NCBI GenBank assembly: GCA_018340375.1
Contig: JAFFJZ010000003.1
Span: 49,259,006-49,323,005 of the forward strand
DNA length: 64,000 bases
DNA from: Gonatopus flavifemur
Taxonomy: Eukaryota; Arthropoda; Insecta; Hymenoptera; Dryinidae
Direction: 5' to 3'
Positions 10,006 through 20,976 of this stretch are shown in pieces. The first letter of the stretch is position 1; each line of letters begins with the position of its first letter. The notes beneath the pieces were generated by a model that saw only the letters and a program-made list of their open reading frames with translations, was not told the DNA's origin and ran no database searches. The translations under genes and the position numbers were made by a program.

Positions 10006-11894
10006 CATGTATCTCTTTCGATTGTTTACCTTCTAATATGAAGAATAAAATCTTGGAAACCGATAAAATAATTTTAGGGCCGGAAGGAGAAAAATTGTCG
10101 GTTATTGGATATTTGAATTTGAATTTGGAAAAAGAACAAACTTGTTTGGAATCAAAGGTTCATGTATTGCGTAAGTTGAAACGTAATTTGTTGGGAAAAC
10201 CTGAAATCAAAGGTTTTAAATTGATAAACGATGTGTGTAATGTGCAGAAAAGAAATGTTAATCTTGACCAGATTGTTTCACGTTTCGAAAATGTATTCAA
10301 AGGAATAGGTCAGTTTAAGAAGGATTTGAAAATTCATTTGAAAGATGAGATTATTCCTTATTTTCAGTCAGTACCTCGTTCAGTTGCATTGCCACTACTT
10401 CCGAAGTTGAGAAGGGAATCAAATAAGTTGTTAGAATTAGATATTATTACGCCTGTTGATTTCCCGACCGACTGGTGCAGCCGTATTGTGGTTGTTCCGA
10501 AAAAACAGTCAGATGAAATCCGCCTGTGCTGTGATTATACTAAGTTAAATAATAGTGTCAAGAGAGCAAACTTTCCAGTACCTAAAGTGGATATTACACT
10601 TGCTTCAGCGCAAGGTTCGAGAGTTTTTTCGAAATTAGACGCACAAGCGGGATTTCATCAAATTAGGTTTGACAAAGAGAGTCAACCATTAACCACATTC
10701 ATTACTCCATTTGGGAGATTTATGTTCAAAAGGTTACCTTTCGGAATAAATTGTGCTCCAGATTATTTTGCTCAAAGGTTTTATGAATTATTTCACGATA
10801 TTCCTAACGTCGTTATACATATCGATGATATATTAATTCACGCGGAAACCTGGGAGGAGCACAACGAAATATTATTACTCGTTTTAGAGAGATTAGAAGC
10901 TGAAGGCATCACCTTAAACAGGAATAAGTGTGTTTTCGGAGTCGAGAAAGTAGAATTTTTGGGTCATTTGATATCCCATCAAGGGATTCAAGTACTACCA
11001 GATCGGGTTTCCGTTATTGTGAAATTCCCACCACCGCGAAATAAGAATACTTTAGTGCAATTTTTGAGAGCAGTGAATTATGGAAGTAAATACTTACCTA
11101 ATAAGTCACAAATATTGGAGCCATTGAATGCGTTGTTGAAGGATGATGTGACTTTTGTTTGGCTTGCAGCACAGCAGAAAGCTTTTGAAAATATTAAAAA
11201 GTTATTATTAAAGGCTCCCATTTTCGCACATTCCGATTTCAATAAGAAAATCTACATTCAGGCGGATTCTTCTAGCTACGGGTTAGGTAGTGCGCTGATG
11301 CAGGAAGATGTGAACGCAAAACGCGAAATAGTGGCTTATGCATCGAGGACTTTAAGTGAAACTGAAAAAAAATACAGCCGAATAGAAAAAGAGGCTTTGG
11401 CTTTGGCTTATGCAGCTGAACGTTTTGGAGATTACATCACAGGTATTGAGATAACACTTGAAACTGACCACAAGCCTTTATTACAGATACTTCAAACGAA
11501 ACCATTAGATGAGCTTACTCCGCGTTTGCAAAGAATTAGGTTAAAGTTAATGAGGTACAATTATAAAATTAGTTTCATACCAGGTAAACAATTAGTTCTG
11601 GCTGATCGTTTATCAAGAAATCCCACATGTCATGATTCGAATTTTAAAGAAGAATTTCAAGAAGAAATTGAATCTTATGTCAATTTTATAGTTGGTAATT
11701 CACCTGCGACAAAAGATCTACTCACAAAGATCAGTGAGGAACAACATGCGGATTATATTTGTTCTCAATTGATAGAATATAGTCGTAATCAATGGCCTGA
11801 AAAGATAAGCTTCCTAACGGTCTATTACCATATTTTCATCTCAAGGACAGTATATCTTACGTGGATAAATATTTATCATATAATTCAAGGTTAG
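10005..11894 (+). pseudogene. Gypsy pol: protease tail, reverse transcriptase, RNase H
   Basis: The frame opens at the frameshift in protease; the first ATG is at 10038. Counting from there, residues 1-60 end with a protease-like LLGKPEI. Reverse transcriptase occupies about 115-310, with catalytic aspartates at 201 (FSKLDAQAGF) and 263-264 (HIDD in place of the common YVDD or YIDD). RNase H begins near residue 405 (IYIQADSSSYGLG) and includes the DHKPL motif. Reading shifts near position 11813, after which the frame is out of register with integrase and ends at 11894. Together with the protease frameshift this would block synthesis of a Gag-Pol product. Confidence 0.88.
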
Positions 11895-13123
11895 TCATTC
11901 CCCCACCTCTGCAATTAGATTTGTTATCAAAAATCCATGATGGTCATCTAGGGGTAACTAAATGTAGGGATAGGGCTAAAAAATCAATACGGTGGTTGAG
12001 AATGAGTTCTCAATTAAAGAACTTGGTTGAATTTTGTCCCGAATGTATTCAGGAACGAGTCAATTTTAAGGAGCCCTTCGTAAGCGAACAGTTCCCGGAT
12101 AGACCTTGGCAAAAAATCGGATTAGACCTATTCAAGTTCAAAAAGTGGTTCTTAATTATGATCGATTATTATTCTCGATTTTCTGAAGTATTCGATCTGA
12201 AAGCCCTCACTGAGGATGAAATTATATCAAAATGTAAAGAAGCTTTTTCAAGGTTTGGTATACCAGAGATTATCAGGTCAGATTGTGGGACGCAATTCGC
12301 CAGTAAATTCAGAAATTTTGCTGATAAATATAATCTTAAACAGATTACAAGTTCTCCTAAATACTCACAGAGTAACGGTGCAGCGGAGGCAGCAGTTGGA
12401 ATTGCTAAGAATATTATTGAAAAATGCGATGATGTTAGTCAAGGGTTGTTAGCATATAGAACTACTCCCCTTGAAAATGGATATTCTCCTGCTGAACTCG
12501 TGTTTTCGAGAAGAATTAGATCTTTACTGCCTGTACTCCCTCATCAGTTGGGTTCGTTTTATGGCCATGAAAAAATAGTTATCAGCGAAAAGGAAAGGAA
12601 AGAAAAGCAGGAACGATATTATAACAAGAAGCATGGTTCTAAAAAGTTGTCGGAGCTGAAGGTCAACGATACCGTTTGGGTTATTGATATGCGTACTTAT
12701 GGCAGAATAATAAAACTGGATGACAATCCAAATTCATTTGTTATTAAAACTCAAAGAGGTAGTATGATTAGACGCAATCGATGGCATTTGGTTCCGGCAC
12801 CCTTCAAACAAGAATCTTGTAACACGACGGTAGATTTACCTTTTCTAGATGATAACCGCGAAGATTGTATTATTAATGAACCTAATGTTATTCCACCTGT
12901 ATCAGATGACAGGCCTAACGCTGGTGTTCGAGATGATGGTAATGATAACCAACGTAATGGAAATTTACCTTCATTAGATGATAATATCAATGTTAATGAT
13001 AATGAAAATGTTCCGGAGCAGTTACAAGGAACAGAACAGCTACGCCTGCCTGAAGATGCAGTGATACGCAGAAGTGGAAGGAATAAGATTGTTCCAAAAC
13101 ATCTTGAAGACTATGTAGTATAA
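11861..13123 (+). pseudogene. Gypsy pol: integrase
   Basis: Integrase part of the same pol, displaced by the upstream frameshift. From the ATG at 11861, the zinc-binding region has H26, H29, C59 and C62. The catalytic core shows D89 (GLDLF), D141 (RSDCGTQF) and E176 (QSNGAAE), a complete DDE set with 34 residues between the last two. A basic chromo/GPY-like tail region follows around 245-310, then a low-complexity N/D-rich C terminus. It stops 42 bp before the 3' LTR. The domain itself looks intact; only its connection to reverse transcriptase is broken. Confidence 0.88.
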
Positions 13124-13152
13124 CATCTTTTATGTAGCAAGAACTTTTTAAT

Positions 13153-13165
13153 AAGAAGGAAAGGA
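13153..13165 (+). promoter_or_regulatory. Polypurine tract
   Basis: AAGAAGGAAAGGA lies immediately upstream of the 3' LTR, in the expected place for plus-strand priming. Confidence 0.8.
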
Positions 13166-13356
13166 TGTTACGATGGAGCGCGTTAGCGCCACCTATAAGC
13201 ATGATCAGTGGCAGTTGCCACCCAGTAGTCAGTTGACGACTAGAAGCCTACATAGAAGGACGCGCTCGTACACGCTCCAACGTACTGGGCCTTAATATAT
13301 AAACGTATTCCGTATTATACTTCATTCTCCCGTTCCCGATATCAACTAATATAACA
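13166..13356 (+). repeat. 3' LTR of Gypsy element
   Basis: 191 bp, TGTTACGATGG to ATATAACA. Compared with the 5' LTR it has an extra segment (around GACTAGAAGCCTACATAGAA). It is followed by the ATATT target duplicate at 13357-13361. Confidence 0.93.
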
Positions 13357-13502
13357 ATATTACCCACTAATATGTACTTTTATCACGTTTCAGATCACTA
13401 ATATTCTGCACTGAATCACATATATTCAAATTAAGTATCACAAACGTAATGAAAAAAAATGGCCATCAATTTTAAATCAATAATTGACATTTGATTAATC
13501 AA
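13357..13502. repeat. Distal part of giant right arm
   Basis: Resumes the right arm after the Gypsy insertion and matches 506-690 in reverse complement. The part around 13440-13500 (AATGGCCATCAATTTTAAATC) also matches 670-725 in direct orientation, because the left head 506-725 is itself palindromic. Confidence 0.75.
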
Positions 13503-14480
13503 AAGATACAATAGTGCACATCATAGCCCTAATGATGAGTTATCGATGGAGCAATTTATTTAATAACAGTAGATTACTATTTGATTTTGTCAAAGAAGAG
13601 CTAATTACGTATCGAGAGAAAATCTCATCAAAAATGAGAGTTGATGAACCATTGGGGCTTGCATTGTCTGTCGAATCATTCTGTCATAACAATATTGTGA
13701 TTGTAGTTTTGCTATCGTAAAGAATTTCTCATCATTGTAATTCCATATAATCATTGTGAAATCTAAGTAAACAAAAGTGATAGAATGTCAAATAATGTCC
13801 CATTATGGAATCACACTATTGCTTTATGGTATAACTATACGAGTGAATACTCATCAAGTGTTGGCCTTGTGTTCAATTCATTTGAATCCATAATACTTTG
13901 ATGGTGGAATGCGTATGCAATATGTTGAATAGAAACACGTAAGGGCGCGGATACAAGAACTGATGTTTGTTTTTAGTATATTTTACATTCGAATTTTATC
14001 TTGTCTCAAATTCATTACTGTGTTTTTTTTCAAGTTCAATCAGTTTATTGAGCTTACTAAAATTTTTTATTACTATTATGACAAATATAAGTTATGTCAA
14101 TCAAGAGATCTTTCATTTGACATGCCGAGAACATCGATCTGTGAAAATACAGTTCCTTCAGAATATCCCCCCGAGTTATTCAGGAACAATCATATTTGAA
14201 AATAAACTGATTTGAAAAAAGTGATAATTAGAAATGGAGATATTTGAGAATAGAGGTACATGAGAATAAAGTTATTCGGGAGTAAAGATTTCTAGAAACA
14301 TGGATATTTACGAATTGGGGCATTTAGACATAGACTTAATCAAGAATAGAGTTCTTACTCTGCCCTATTCGTCAATATGTTTATTCTCAAATATCTCTAC
14401 CATCAAATATATTTATCCCTAATTATCTGACCTCTGCAATCAGTTCATTCCTGAACATGATTGATCCTAAATAACTCTAC
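13500..14480. repeat. Direct copy of the left-arm body sequence
   Basis: Matches about 725-1740 in the same orientation, for example GGGGCTTGCATTGTC against GGGGCTTACATTGTC and the ATTCTGTCATAACA words. The terminal part (GACATAGACTTAATC..GCCCTATTC) also recurs near 22430. No coding content. With the giant right arm it forms a local head-to-head palindrome centred near 13450. Confidence 0.7.
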
Positions 14481-14556
14481 TTTCAAGGTGATACCCACGA
14501 CCCCTGAAGATGCAATTAGAACCCATTGGTTGAAAAAAGACACGACCAGAACTATT

Positions 14557-14697
14557 CTGACAAAGTATTTGAAAATGAAGCAATAAAATCAAAATTTCGC
14601 TCTATACAGACCTGTTTCAATCAGTACAGATGGTCTGTACAGAGTGATATTTTGATTTCATCACTGCATCTTCGGATAATTTGTCAGACAAGATATA
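14557..14697. repeat. Imperfect palindrome related to 22545-22735
   Basis: CTGACAAAGTATTTGAAAATG at the left pairs with ATCTTCGGATAATTTGTCAG at the right. The unit with its flank GATGCAATTAGAACCCATTG occurs inverted near 22600-22735, so this is a dispersed foldback repeat. Confidence 0.6.
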
Positions 14698-14792
14698 GCT
14701 CGAGTTCCATCGTCGGAGATCGCTGGCATTCTCTTAAATATATGCATTTTAACATATTTTTAGTCTTACAAATCTCTATTCTCAAGGAGATT

Positions 14793-14981
14793 CCAGCGCC
14801 GGCACATTAGCCCCTTTAATTTTGACGTTTCATTCAGAAATGCTTTGATACAATGAAAATGTGTCACTGTACAGACCTATTCCAGTGTACGTAGAAAGTT
14901 TGTACACATAAATATTTCAATTACATCAAAGCATTTTCAAATGAAACGTCAGAATAAAATCGGCTAATTTGCCGGCGCTGG
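14793..14981. mobile_element. 189-bp MITE, TIR CCAGCGCCGGCA
   Basis: The ends CCAGCGCCGGCACATTAGCC and its near complement ending TTGCCGGCGCTGG are followed inward by TTTTGACGTTTCATT/AATGAAACGTC arms. No coding sequence. Confidence 0.78.
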
Positions 14982-15094
14982 TATCGCTTCAACATGTGCT
15001 GGAAAGAAGACACAACATGCTATTCGAAACAGGTTTTTTTATGTTTTCGACATATGTTAAGAACAGAAATCTGTAAGAGCAGAGATATGCAAGA

Positions 15095-15121
<27 letters not shown>

Positions 15122-15125
<4 letters not shown>

Positions 15126-15444
15126 GGGTGTGCGAGTGGTGATTTTTTCGAGTCGAGTCGAGTCGAGTAATTGAAGTTTCGAGTCGAGTCGAGCCGAGTA
15201 CTCGAAATTTATCGAGTACCTGGGGTAGATTTTCGAGTACTCGAAAAATATATAATATACGTGAATATGAATCTGATTTATATGTTTCAGTGGATAACGA
15301 TCCCTTATGATTTCTAAGAATACTCTACTTTTTACAAATGGTGATTTATGATAATTCTAAAAAAATTGTCAAATTACTCGACGAGTACTCGACTCGACTC
15401 GACTCGAGAATACTCGAAAATTCCGAGTACTCGCACACGCCTAA
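15122..15444. mobile_element. TTAGGGGTGTGCGAGT element with TCGAG pentamer arms
   Basis: The ends TTAGGGGTGTGCGAGT and ACTCGCACACGCCTAA are flanked by TA on both sides, the left one within a TA microsatellite (about 15097-15121). Subterminal arms contain runs of the pentamer TCGAG on one strand and CTCGA on the other. The interior is AT-rich with no clear coding region. Confidence 0.78.
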
Positions 15445-15638
15445 TATATGTATATTAGGGGTGTGCGGGTACCCGAGTCATCGGGTTTTTATCGGGTCGA
15501 GTCGGGTTTTTCAATTACCCGAGTTTTTCGGGTACCCGATTACATTCGGGTAATTCAAATATAGCAAACGTTTTCCTCAGCAGGAAATATTGTGACAGCA
15601 ACTCGATCAAGATTGCTGACAAAACATGTGGAAGAGTT

Positions 15639-17259
15639 TATTTATTTATTTATTTATTTATTCAACGGGAAATAACGCCCTTTAGTGACCAAATTATTGA
15701 TACAATACAGTGAAAATTTAACAGACAAAATAAAAATAAAAAAAAAATAAAAAAAAAGAAATCATATAAAGTGAACAGACGGATTACAAAAAGACATAGT
15801 ACAAAATATAACATCCTGTACAGGATAAATAACGAGTATAAGAATATTACAATCTCACACACCTACTAGAACATGCTCTAGAGACAGAAGTCTTGAATAC
15901 TGAAACTGATCCAGAAAAGAAATCCAACTCATCTCTATAAGTATTTGCTAAACAACAAATTCGATTTACTAGGTCAGTATAAAAGAATTGCGACTTAAAC
16001 ATAGGAACATTGAAAAGTAATGGGTTCCTAAGAGACCTGGAGGGTACATTGAAATTTAAGAGAGAGAGAAGTTCAGGGCAATTGATTTGACCATTGATTA
16101 TTTTGAAAATGAATACCAAATCATTGATCATTCTTTGAGTTTCGAGAGTGTTCATGTTGAACAACCCCATCAACGGACCATAATCATGGCAGGATATAGC
16201 CATGGGGGTATGATTTTTGAAAGCCAAAAATCGTAAAAATCTATGCTGAACTCTCTCGATAAGTTTACAATATTTGTCATGATGAGGAGACCAAATGTGA
16301 GTCGCGTATTCTAAGTTAGGTCTCACGAGAGCATTGTATAACGTAATCAATGTTGAGGGCTCCTTGAAGTCAGCAGACATACGCTTCAAAAAACCGAGCT
16401 GCTTCATAGCTGTGTTCACCACATTATGATAGTGAAAAGTAAAATTAAGCTTGGAATCGAACGTAATACCTAAATCGAGCATATTCTGCACAACCTCCAA
16501 GCTTGAGCCACTCAACTCATAAGAGAAGGTAATGGGCTGCAATTTGCGCGACAGTCTTATAACTTTACATTTCACTATATTCAGCTTCAATTTGCTTCGC
16601 AAATTTGAAGTTGTTGCCAATATCATTAATAAAAAGTGTAAAAAGCAGTGGTCCCAAATGCGACCCTTGCGGAACGCCTGAGCAAACATTGATAGTCCTT
16701 GAGGTAAAGTTTTTAATTTTGACAGTTTGGGTTCGATTCATCAAATAGCTTCTTATCCAAATAAGAATATTACCACGGAAACCAAGATGATTTAATTTAG
16801 ATAAAAGAACGTTATGATCAACAGTGTCGAAGGCTTTGGTGAAATCCGTATAAACAGTATCAACTTGACTGTTATCATCCAGAACCCTCGAAACATAATT
16901 ACAATAAATAGACAAATTGGTGCCTGTTGAGCGACCAGGCACAAAGCCATGTTGCATGTCAGAGATGATGCTAGAACATAGAGGAGATAATTTATCAGTT
17001 ACTAAAGATTCAAATAATTTTGGAATCACGCTTATAATTGATATTGGTCTATAGTTTCTCACATCAGATCTGCTGCCAGCCTTGAAAATCGGTATAATCA
17101 GACTGTTTTTCCAGCGAGATGGAAAATGACCTGAAGATAAGGAAGCATTGAAGATTAGCCATAAGGGTCGTGATAATATATAGCTGCAAGATTTTAGGAA
17201 TAAAGGAGGAATACCGTCATCCCCAGGTCCTTTATTGATGCTTAGAGAATTGATCCCAA
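15639..17259 (-). mobile_element. 5'-truncated CR1/Jockey-type LINE
   Basis: The minus-strand element ends in an AAAT repeat (left side, 15639-15662) and breaks off abruptly at 17259 inside reverse transcriptase. GAAGAGTT flanks it at 15631-15638 and 17260-17267, an 8-bp target duplication. It is related to the longer LINE at 23281-27451. Confidence 0.82.
15847..17259 (-). pseudogene. LINE reverse transcriptase fragment lacking the FADD motif
   Basis: Two overlapping frames (about 17259-16565 and 16689-15847) carry the fingers and palm (NKGPGDDGIPP, YRPIS, QHGFVPGRST, TDFTKAFDTVDH, GVPQGSHLGP) and then the C-terminal region (LVRPNLEYATHIWSP). Between LFINDIGN and the segment resuming near KLNIVKCKVI, the block that should contain the catalytic FADD is missing. 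That deletion also explains the frame change near 16600. The related copy at 23989-24735 has FADD at the matching place. The product could not polymerise. Confidence 0.85.
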
Positions 17260-18316
17260 GAAGAGTTGTGCTTCCTCCATTCAAATTTAAAAATATGAAA
17301 AAAGAATGATATTTATAAGAGGAATATTTATTTTCATTGATGTTCAAGATTCTATATTGTGGTTACTAAATACGAAAATAGATAATATATTATTTATGAG
17401 ATATAAATGTGATTATATTTTTTAATTGAATTAAAAAATAAATATAAACATTCCATGAAGCAATTTGGAGATTTCTTAATCCGCTGCATAATCAATCACA
17501 TGGAGTAACAACCCTAATAGACTTGTAGTGAATATGGCATCCTTCATATTAGAATTGAATTCATATGAAATCCCCTCATTCCTACAATCGCTCAAGACAA
17601 TTTGTCCTTAAAGTATCAACGGCAATGGCAATTTCGAATAGAAGTTGAAAATATTAAATTCAAGCGATTTTATCATATTCGGGTACCCGACTTGGAAAAC
17701 CCAATTTAATCGTGTACCCGACCCGACCCGACCCGAAAAGACATACAAATATACCGGAACCCGACCCGATAAAAAGTGCTACCCGCACACCCCTAATATA
17801 CAGGGTGGGGCATTTAAAGTGTCGCGGGCATTTTTTCCAAAAATAAAGTGAGATACGAGAAAATTTTTCGAACAAAAGTTGTAGGGTACCAAGGGGGACA
17901 TCCGATGGTGGCCTTGGCTTTGACCTCAAATCTCATCTTCAAGGGCATTCTGAGGTCTCAACTCTTGTTTTTTAAATAGCATCTCATATTTTTTACTGTA
18001 GATTTGGATTCTAGGTCAAAAACCAAGAAACTTTTGTCTGAACCATTTTCCTGAAATCCGCAAAAATGGCGCTCTAATCGATATTGTACCATTTTGAATC
18101 TGACATTCGAATAACTCGAAAACGAAGGGTCTTGCGAAAGAATGTTTCGTACAAAAGTTGTCAATACACAACACATTTCAATCGTCTACATTACCACCAT
18201 TCAGAGCTCACGCGATGTAAACAAAAGACGGGGTTCAGTGAAAATTCACGATTTTGAAAGTCAGTTTGTCAGTTACATTTGATTATTACTTGGTTTATGA
18301 CAAATTGAAAATCATG

Positions 18317-19025
18317 GATATCCGATACACGGTTTCTGAAAAGATCGATATGATCTACATTTACGGTGAAGTGCATAAGAACCCCAGACAAGCATATGAC
18401 TTGTATGCAGAACGATTTCCTGAAAGAACAACGCCATCCATTAGGTATTTTCAACGCATTACAAAATTATTCTCAGAAACGGGAAGTGTTACAAGGGAAA
18501 AACGACATCGAATGAGAACTGTTAGCGGAGAAAATGCGGAAGTTAATGTACTAGCTGCAGTAGCCAATAATCCACACGTGAGCTCTCGTGAAATTGAACT
18601 CCATTCGGGAATTTCTCGAAGAAGTGTTATCCGAATACTGAAACGTCACAAATTCCATCCGTATCACATTTGTTTGCATCAAGACCTTCACGGTGATGAT
18701 TTCAAAAATCGTGTACAGTTTTGTCGATGAGGTCTAGCGCAAATGCACAATAACAACTTCATCAACATATTATTTTCTGATGAGTCGACGTTCACCAATC
18801 ATGGTCAAGTAAATCGACATAATATGCATTACTGGGCGACAGAAAATCCAAGATGGTTACGTCAAGTAGAGCATCAAAGACAATGGGCTGTGAATGTTTG
18901 GTGTGGTATTTTTCGATCTCGAGTATTTGGACCGTACTTCATTGCAGATACGCTAAATGGAGAGAAGTACAGACATTTCTTAGATCAAGTACTTCCAACA
19001 TTACTTGAAGACATACCTATTCAGG
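18317..19025 (+). pseudogene. Truncated DD41D transposase, left copy
   Basis: Matches the first two-thirds of the intact minus-strand transposase. It has a TGA at 18728-18730, where the intact copy has tryptophan (CRWGLAQ). The frame continues from 18731 through the first catalytic aspartate region (LFSDESTF) and ends at PIQ, where a TA microsatellite begins. The second and third catalytic aspartates are absent. Inactive. Confidence 0.87.
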
Positions 19026-19321
19026 TATATATATATATATAAGTTTCTTGGTTTTTGACTCTAGATTTGGATCCTAGGTCAAAAACCAAGAAACTTTTGT
19101 CTGAACCATTTTCCTGAAATCCGCAAAGATGGCGCTCTAATCGATATTGTTCCATACTGAATCTGACATTAGAATAACTCGAAAACGAAGGGTCTTGGAG
19201 GAGAATGTTTCGGACAAAAGTTGTCTGATTCCAAGGGGGACCCCTTGAACTGAAACGGAGGTGATGGGGTATAACAGACAAAACACAACACATTTCAATC
19301 GTCTACATCACTTGGATAATT

Positions 19322-20386
19322 TCAATGCTGTAGATGCTCAAAATGATGGCCTTCGACTTCAATACACATTTCAAAACGTTTTACAAAAGATTGCTGAACT
19401 CGTGCTAAAATATCTTCATTGATGCTCGCGCATGCATTGATGATTCGTTGACGCATATTCTCAGGTGTAGTCGGTGCTTGTTGATAAACTGTATCTTTTA
19501 TGTATCCCCATAAAAAAAAATCTGGAGAAGTAAGATCCGGAGAACGGGCAGGCCAATGAACTGGTCCACGACGTCCTATCCATCGTCCAGGATAATCTCT
19601 GTCCAATATTTCTCGAGCTGTGACTGCATAATGGGATGGACAACCATCGTGTTGGTACCACATATTCAATCGTTCCTGAATAGGTATATCTTCAAGTAAT
19701 GTTGGAAGTACTTGATCTAAGAAATGTCTGTACTTCTCTCCATTTAGCGTATCTGCAATGAAGTACGGTCCAATTACTCGAGATCGAAAAATACCACACC
19801 AAACATTCACAGCCCATTGTCTTTGATGCTCTACTTGACGTAACCATCTTGGATTTTCTGTCGCCCAGTAATGCATATTATGTCGATTTACTTGACCATG
19901 ATTGGTGAACGTCGACTCATCAGAAAATAATATGTTGATGAAGTTGTTATTGTGCATTTGCGCTAGACCCCATCGACAAAACTGTACACGATTTTCGAAA
20001 TCATCACCGTGAAGGTCTTGATGCAAACAAATGTGATACGGATGGAATTTGTGACGTTTCAGTATTCGGATAACACTTCTTCGAGAAATTCCCGAATGGA
20101 GTTCAATTTCACGAGAGCTCACGTGTGGATTATTGGCTACTGCAGCTAGTACATTAACTTCCGCATTTTCTCCGCTAACAGTTCTCATTTGATGTCGTTT
20201 TTCCCTTGTAACACTTCCCGTTTCTGAGAATAATTTTGTAATGCGTTGAAAATACCTAATGGATGGCGTTGTTCTTTCAGGAAATCGTTCTGCATACAAG
20301 TCATATGCTTGTCTGGGGTTCTTATGCACTTCACCGTAAATGTAGATCATATCGATCTTTTCAGACACCGTGTATCGGATATCCAT
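19322..20386 (-). CDS. DD41D Tc1/mariner-family transposase, apparently intact
   Basis: 354 codons from the ATG at 20386; an ATG 60 bp upstream in frame is open but the shorter start matches the alignment with the related 54798 protein. Residues 1-120 are helix-turn-helix-rich DNA-binding sequence. The DDE/D core has D156 (LFSDESTF), D247 (WYQHDGCPSH) and D289 (ARSPDLTSPDFFLWG), with 41 residues between the last two, which defines DD41D. No stop or frameshift interrupts it. It would cut and paste its own element at TA sites in the nucleus. Its own right outer terminus is truncated, so it might act only on other copies. Expression is unknown. Confidence 0.88.
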   Translation of the reverse strand: MDIRYTVSEKIDMIYIYGEVHKNPRQAYDLYAERFPERTTPSIRYFQRITKLFSETGSVTREKRHQMRTVSGENAEVNVLAAVANNPHVSSREIELHSGISRRSVIRILKRHKFHPYHICLHQDLHGDDFENRVQFCRWGLAQMHNNNFINILFSDESTFTNHGQVNRHNMHYWATENPRWLRQVEHQRQWAVNVWCGIFRSRVIGPYFIADTLNGEKYRHFLDQVLPTLLEDIPIQERLNMWYQHDGCPSHYAVTAREILDRDYPGRWIGRRGPVHWPARSPDLTSPDFFLWGYIKDTVYQQAPTTPENMRQRIINACASINEDILARVQQSFVKRFEMCIEVEGHHFEHLQH

Positions 20387-20976
20387 GATTTTCAATTTGT
20401 CATAAACCAAGTAATAATCAAATGTAACTGACAAACTGACTTTCAAAATCGTGAATTTTCACTGAACCCCGTCTTTTGTTTACATCGCGTGAGCTCTGAA
20501 TGGTGGTAATGTAGACGATTGAAATGTGTTGTGTATCGACAACTTTTGTACGAAACATTCTTTTGCAAGACCCTTCGTTTTCGAGTTATTCGAATGTCAG
20601 ATTCAAAATGGAACAATATCGATTAGAGCGCCATTTTTGCGGATTTCAGGAAAACGGTTCAGACAAAAGTTTCTTGGTTTTTGACCTAGAATCCAAATCT
20701 GCAGTAAAAAATATGAGATGCTATTTAAAAAACAAGAGTTGATCTCAGAATGCCCTTGAAGATGAGATTTGAGGTCAAAGCCAAGGCCACCATCGGATGT
20801 CTCCCTCGGTACCCTACAACTTTTGTCCGAAAAATTTTCTCGTATCTCACTTTATTTTTGGAAAAAACGCCCGCGACACTTTATATAAATGTAATCATTT
20901 AGGATGGATTATAATAAGATATTTAAGAATAAACTCATTTGACAGCAGTAATGATTAGGAATTAAGATATTTGATA

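Larger units (their letters stand above)
8772..13356 (+). mobile_element. Gypsy-type LTR retrotransposon, near-complete but frameshifted
   Basis: A 4585-bp element with two LTRs, a 5-bp target duplication ATATT (8767-8771 and 13357-13361), a primer-binding site, a polypurine tract, gag, and a pol split by frameshifts. Domain order is gag, protease, reverse transcriptase, RNase H, integrase, which is the Gypsy order. There is no env-like frame. The conserved blocks around reverse transcriptase look most like the Mag-like group, a judgement from memory. The left giant arm shows the empty site near 640. Two single-base frameshifts (about 10000 and about 11813) and unequal LTRs make it non-autonomous. 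Confidence 0.92.
15455..17796. mobile_element. TTAGGGGTGTGCGGGTA element split by a LINE
   Basis: The ends TTAGGGGTGTGCGGGTACCC and TACCCGCACACCCCTAA have TA at both sides. Subterminal arms carry CGGGT-type repeats in place of the TCGAG repeats of the neighbour at 15122, so the two share a terminus but differ in arm pentamer. The LINE at 15639-17259 is inserted in it, leaving about 184 bp left and 537 bp right of host element. Confidence 0.8.
17801..20880. mobile_element. Inverted dimer of a DD41D Tc1/mariner-type transposon
   Basis: Left half (17801-19025, plus) and right half (20880 to about 19045, minus) are near-identical inverted copies, tail to tail. The left outer end is complete (TA then CAGGGTGGGGCATTTAAAGT); the right outer end stops at the equivalent of AAAGTGTCGCG and lacks the last 15-18 bp. 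Noncoding 5' leaders are about 450 bp. A subterminal segment of about 200 bp (AAAACCAAGAAACTTTTGTC and following) is repeated at 19060-19300 in the orientation of a long terminal inverted repeat. The left copy breaks mid-transposase at a TA run (19025-19040). Confidence 0.85.
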
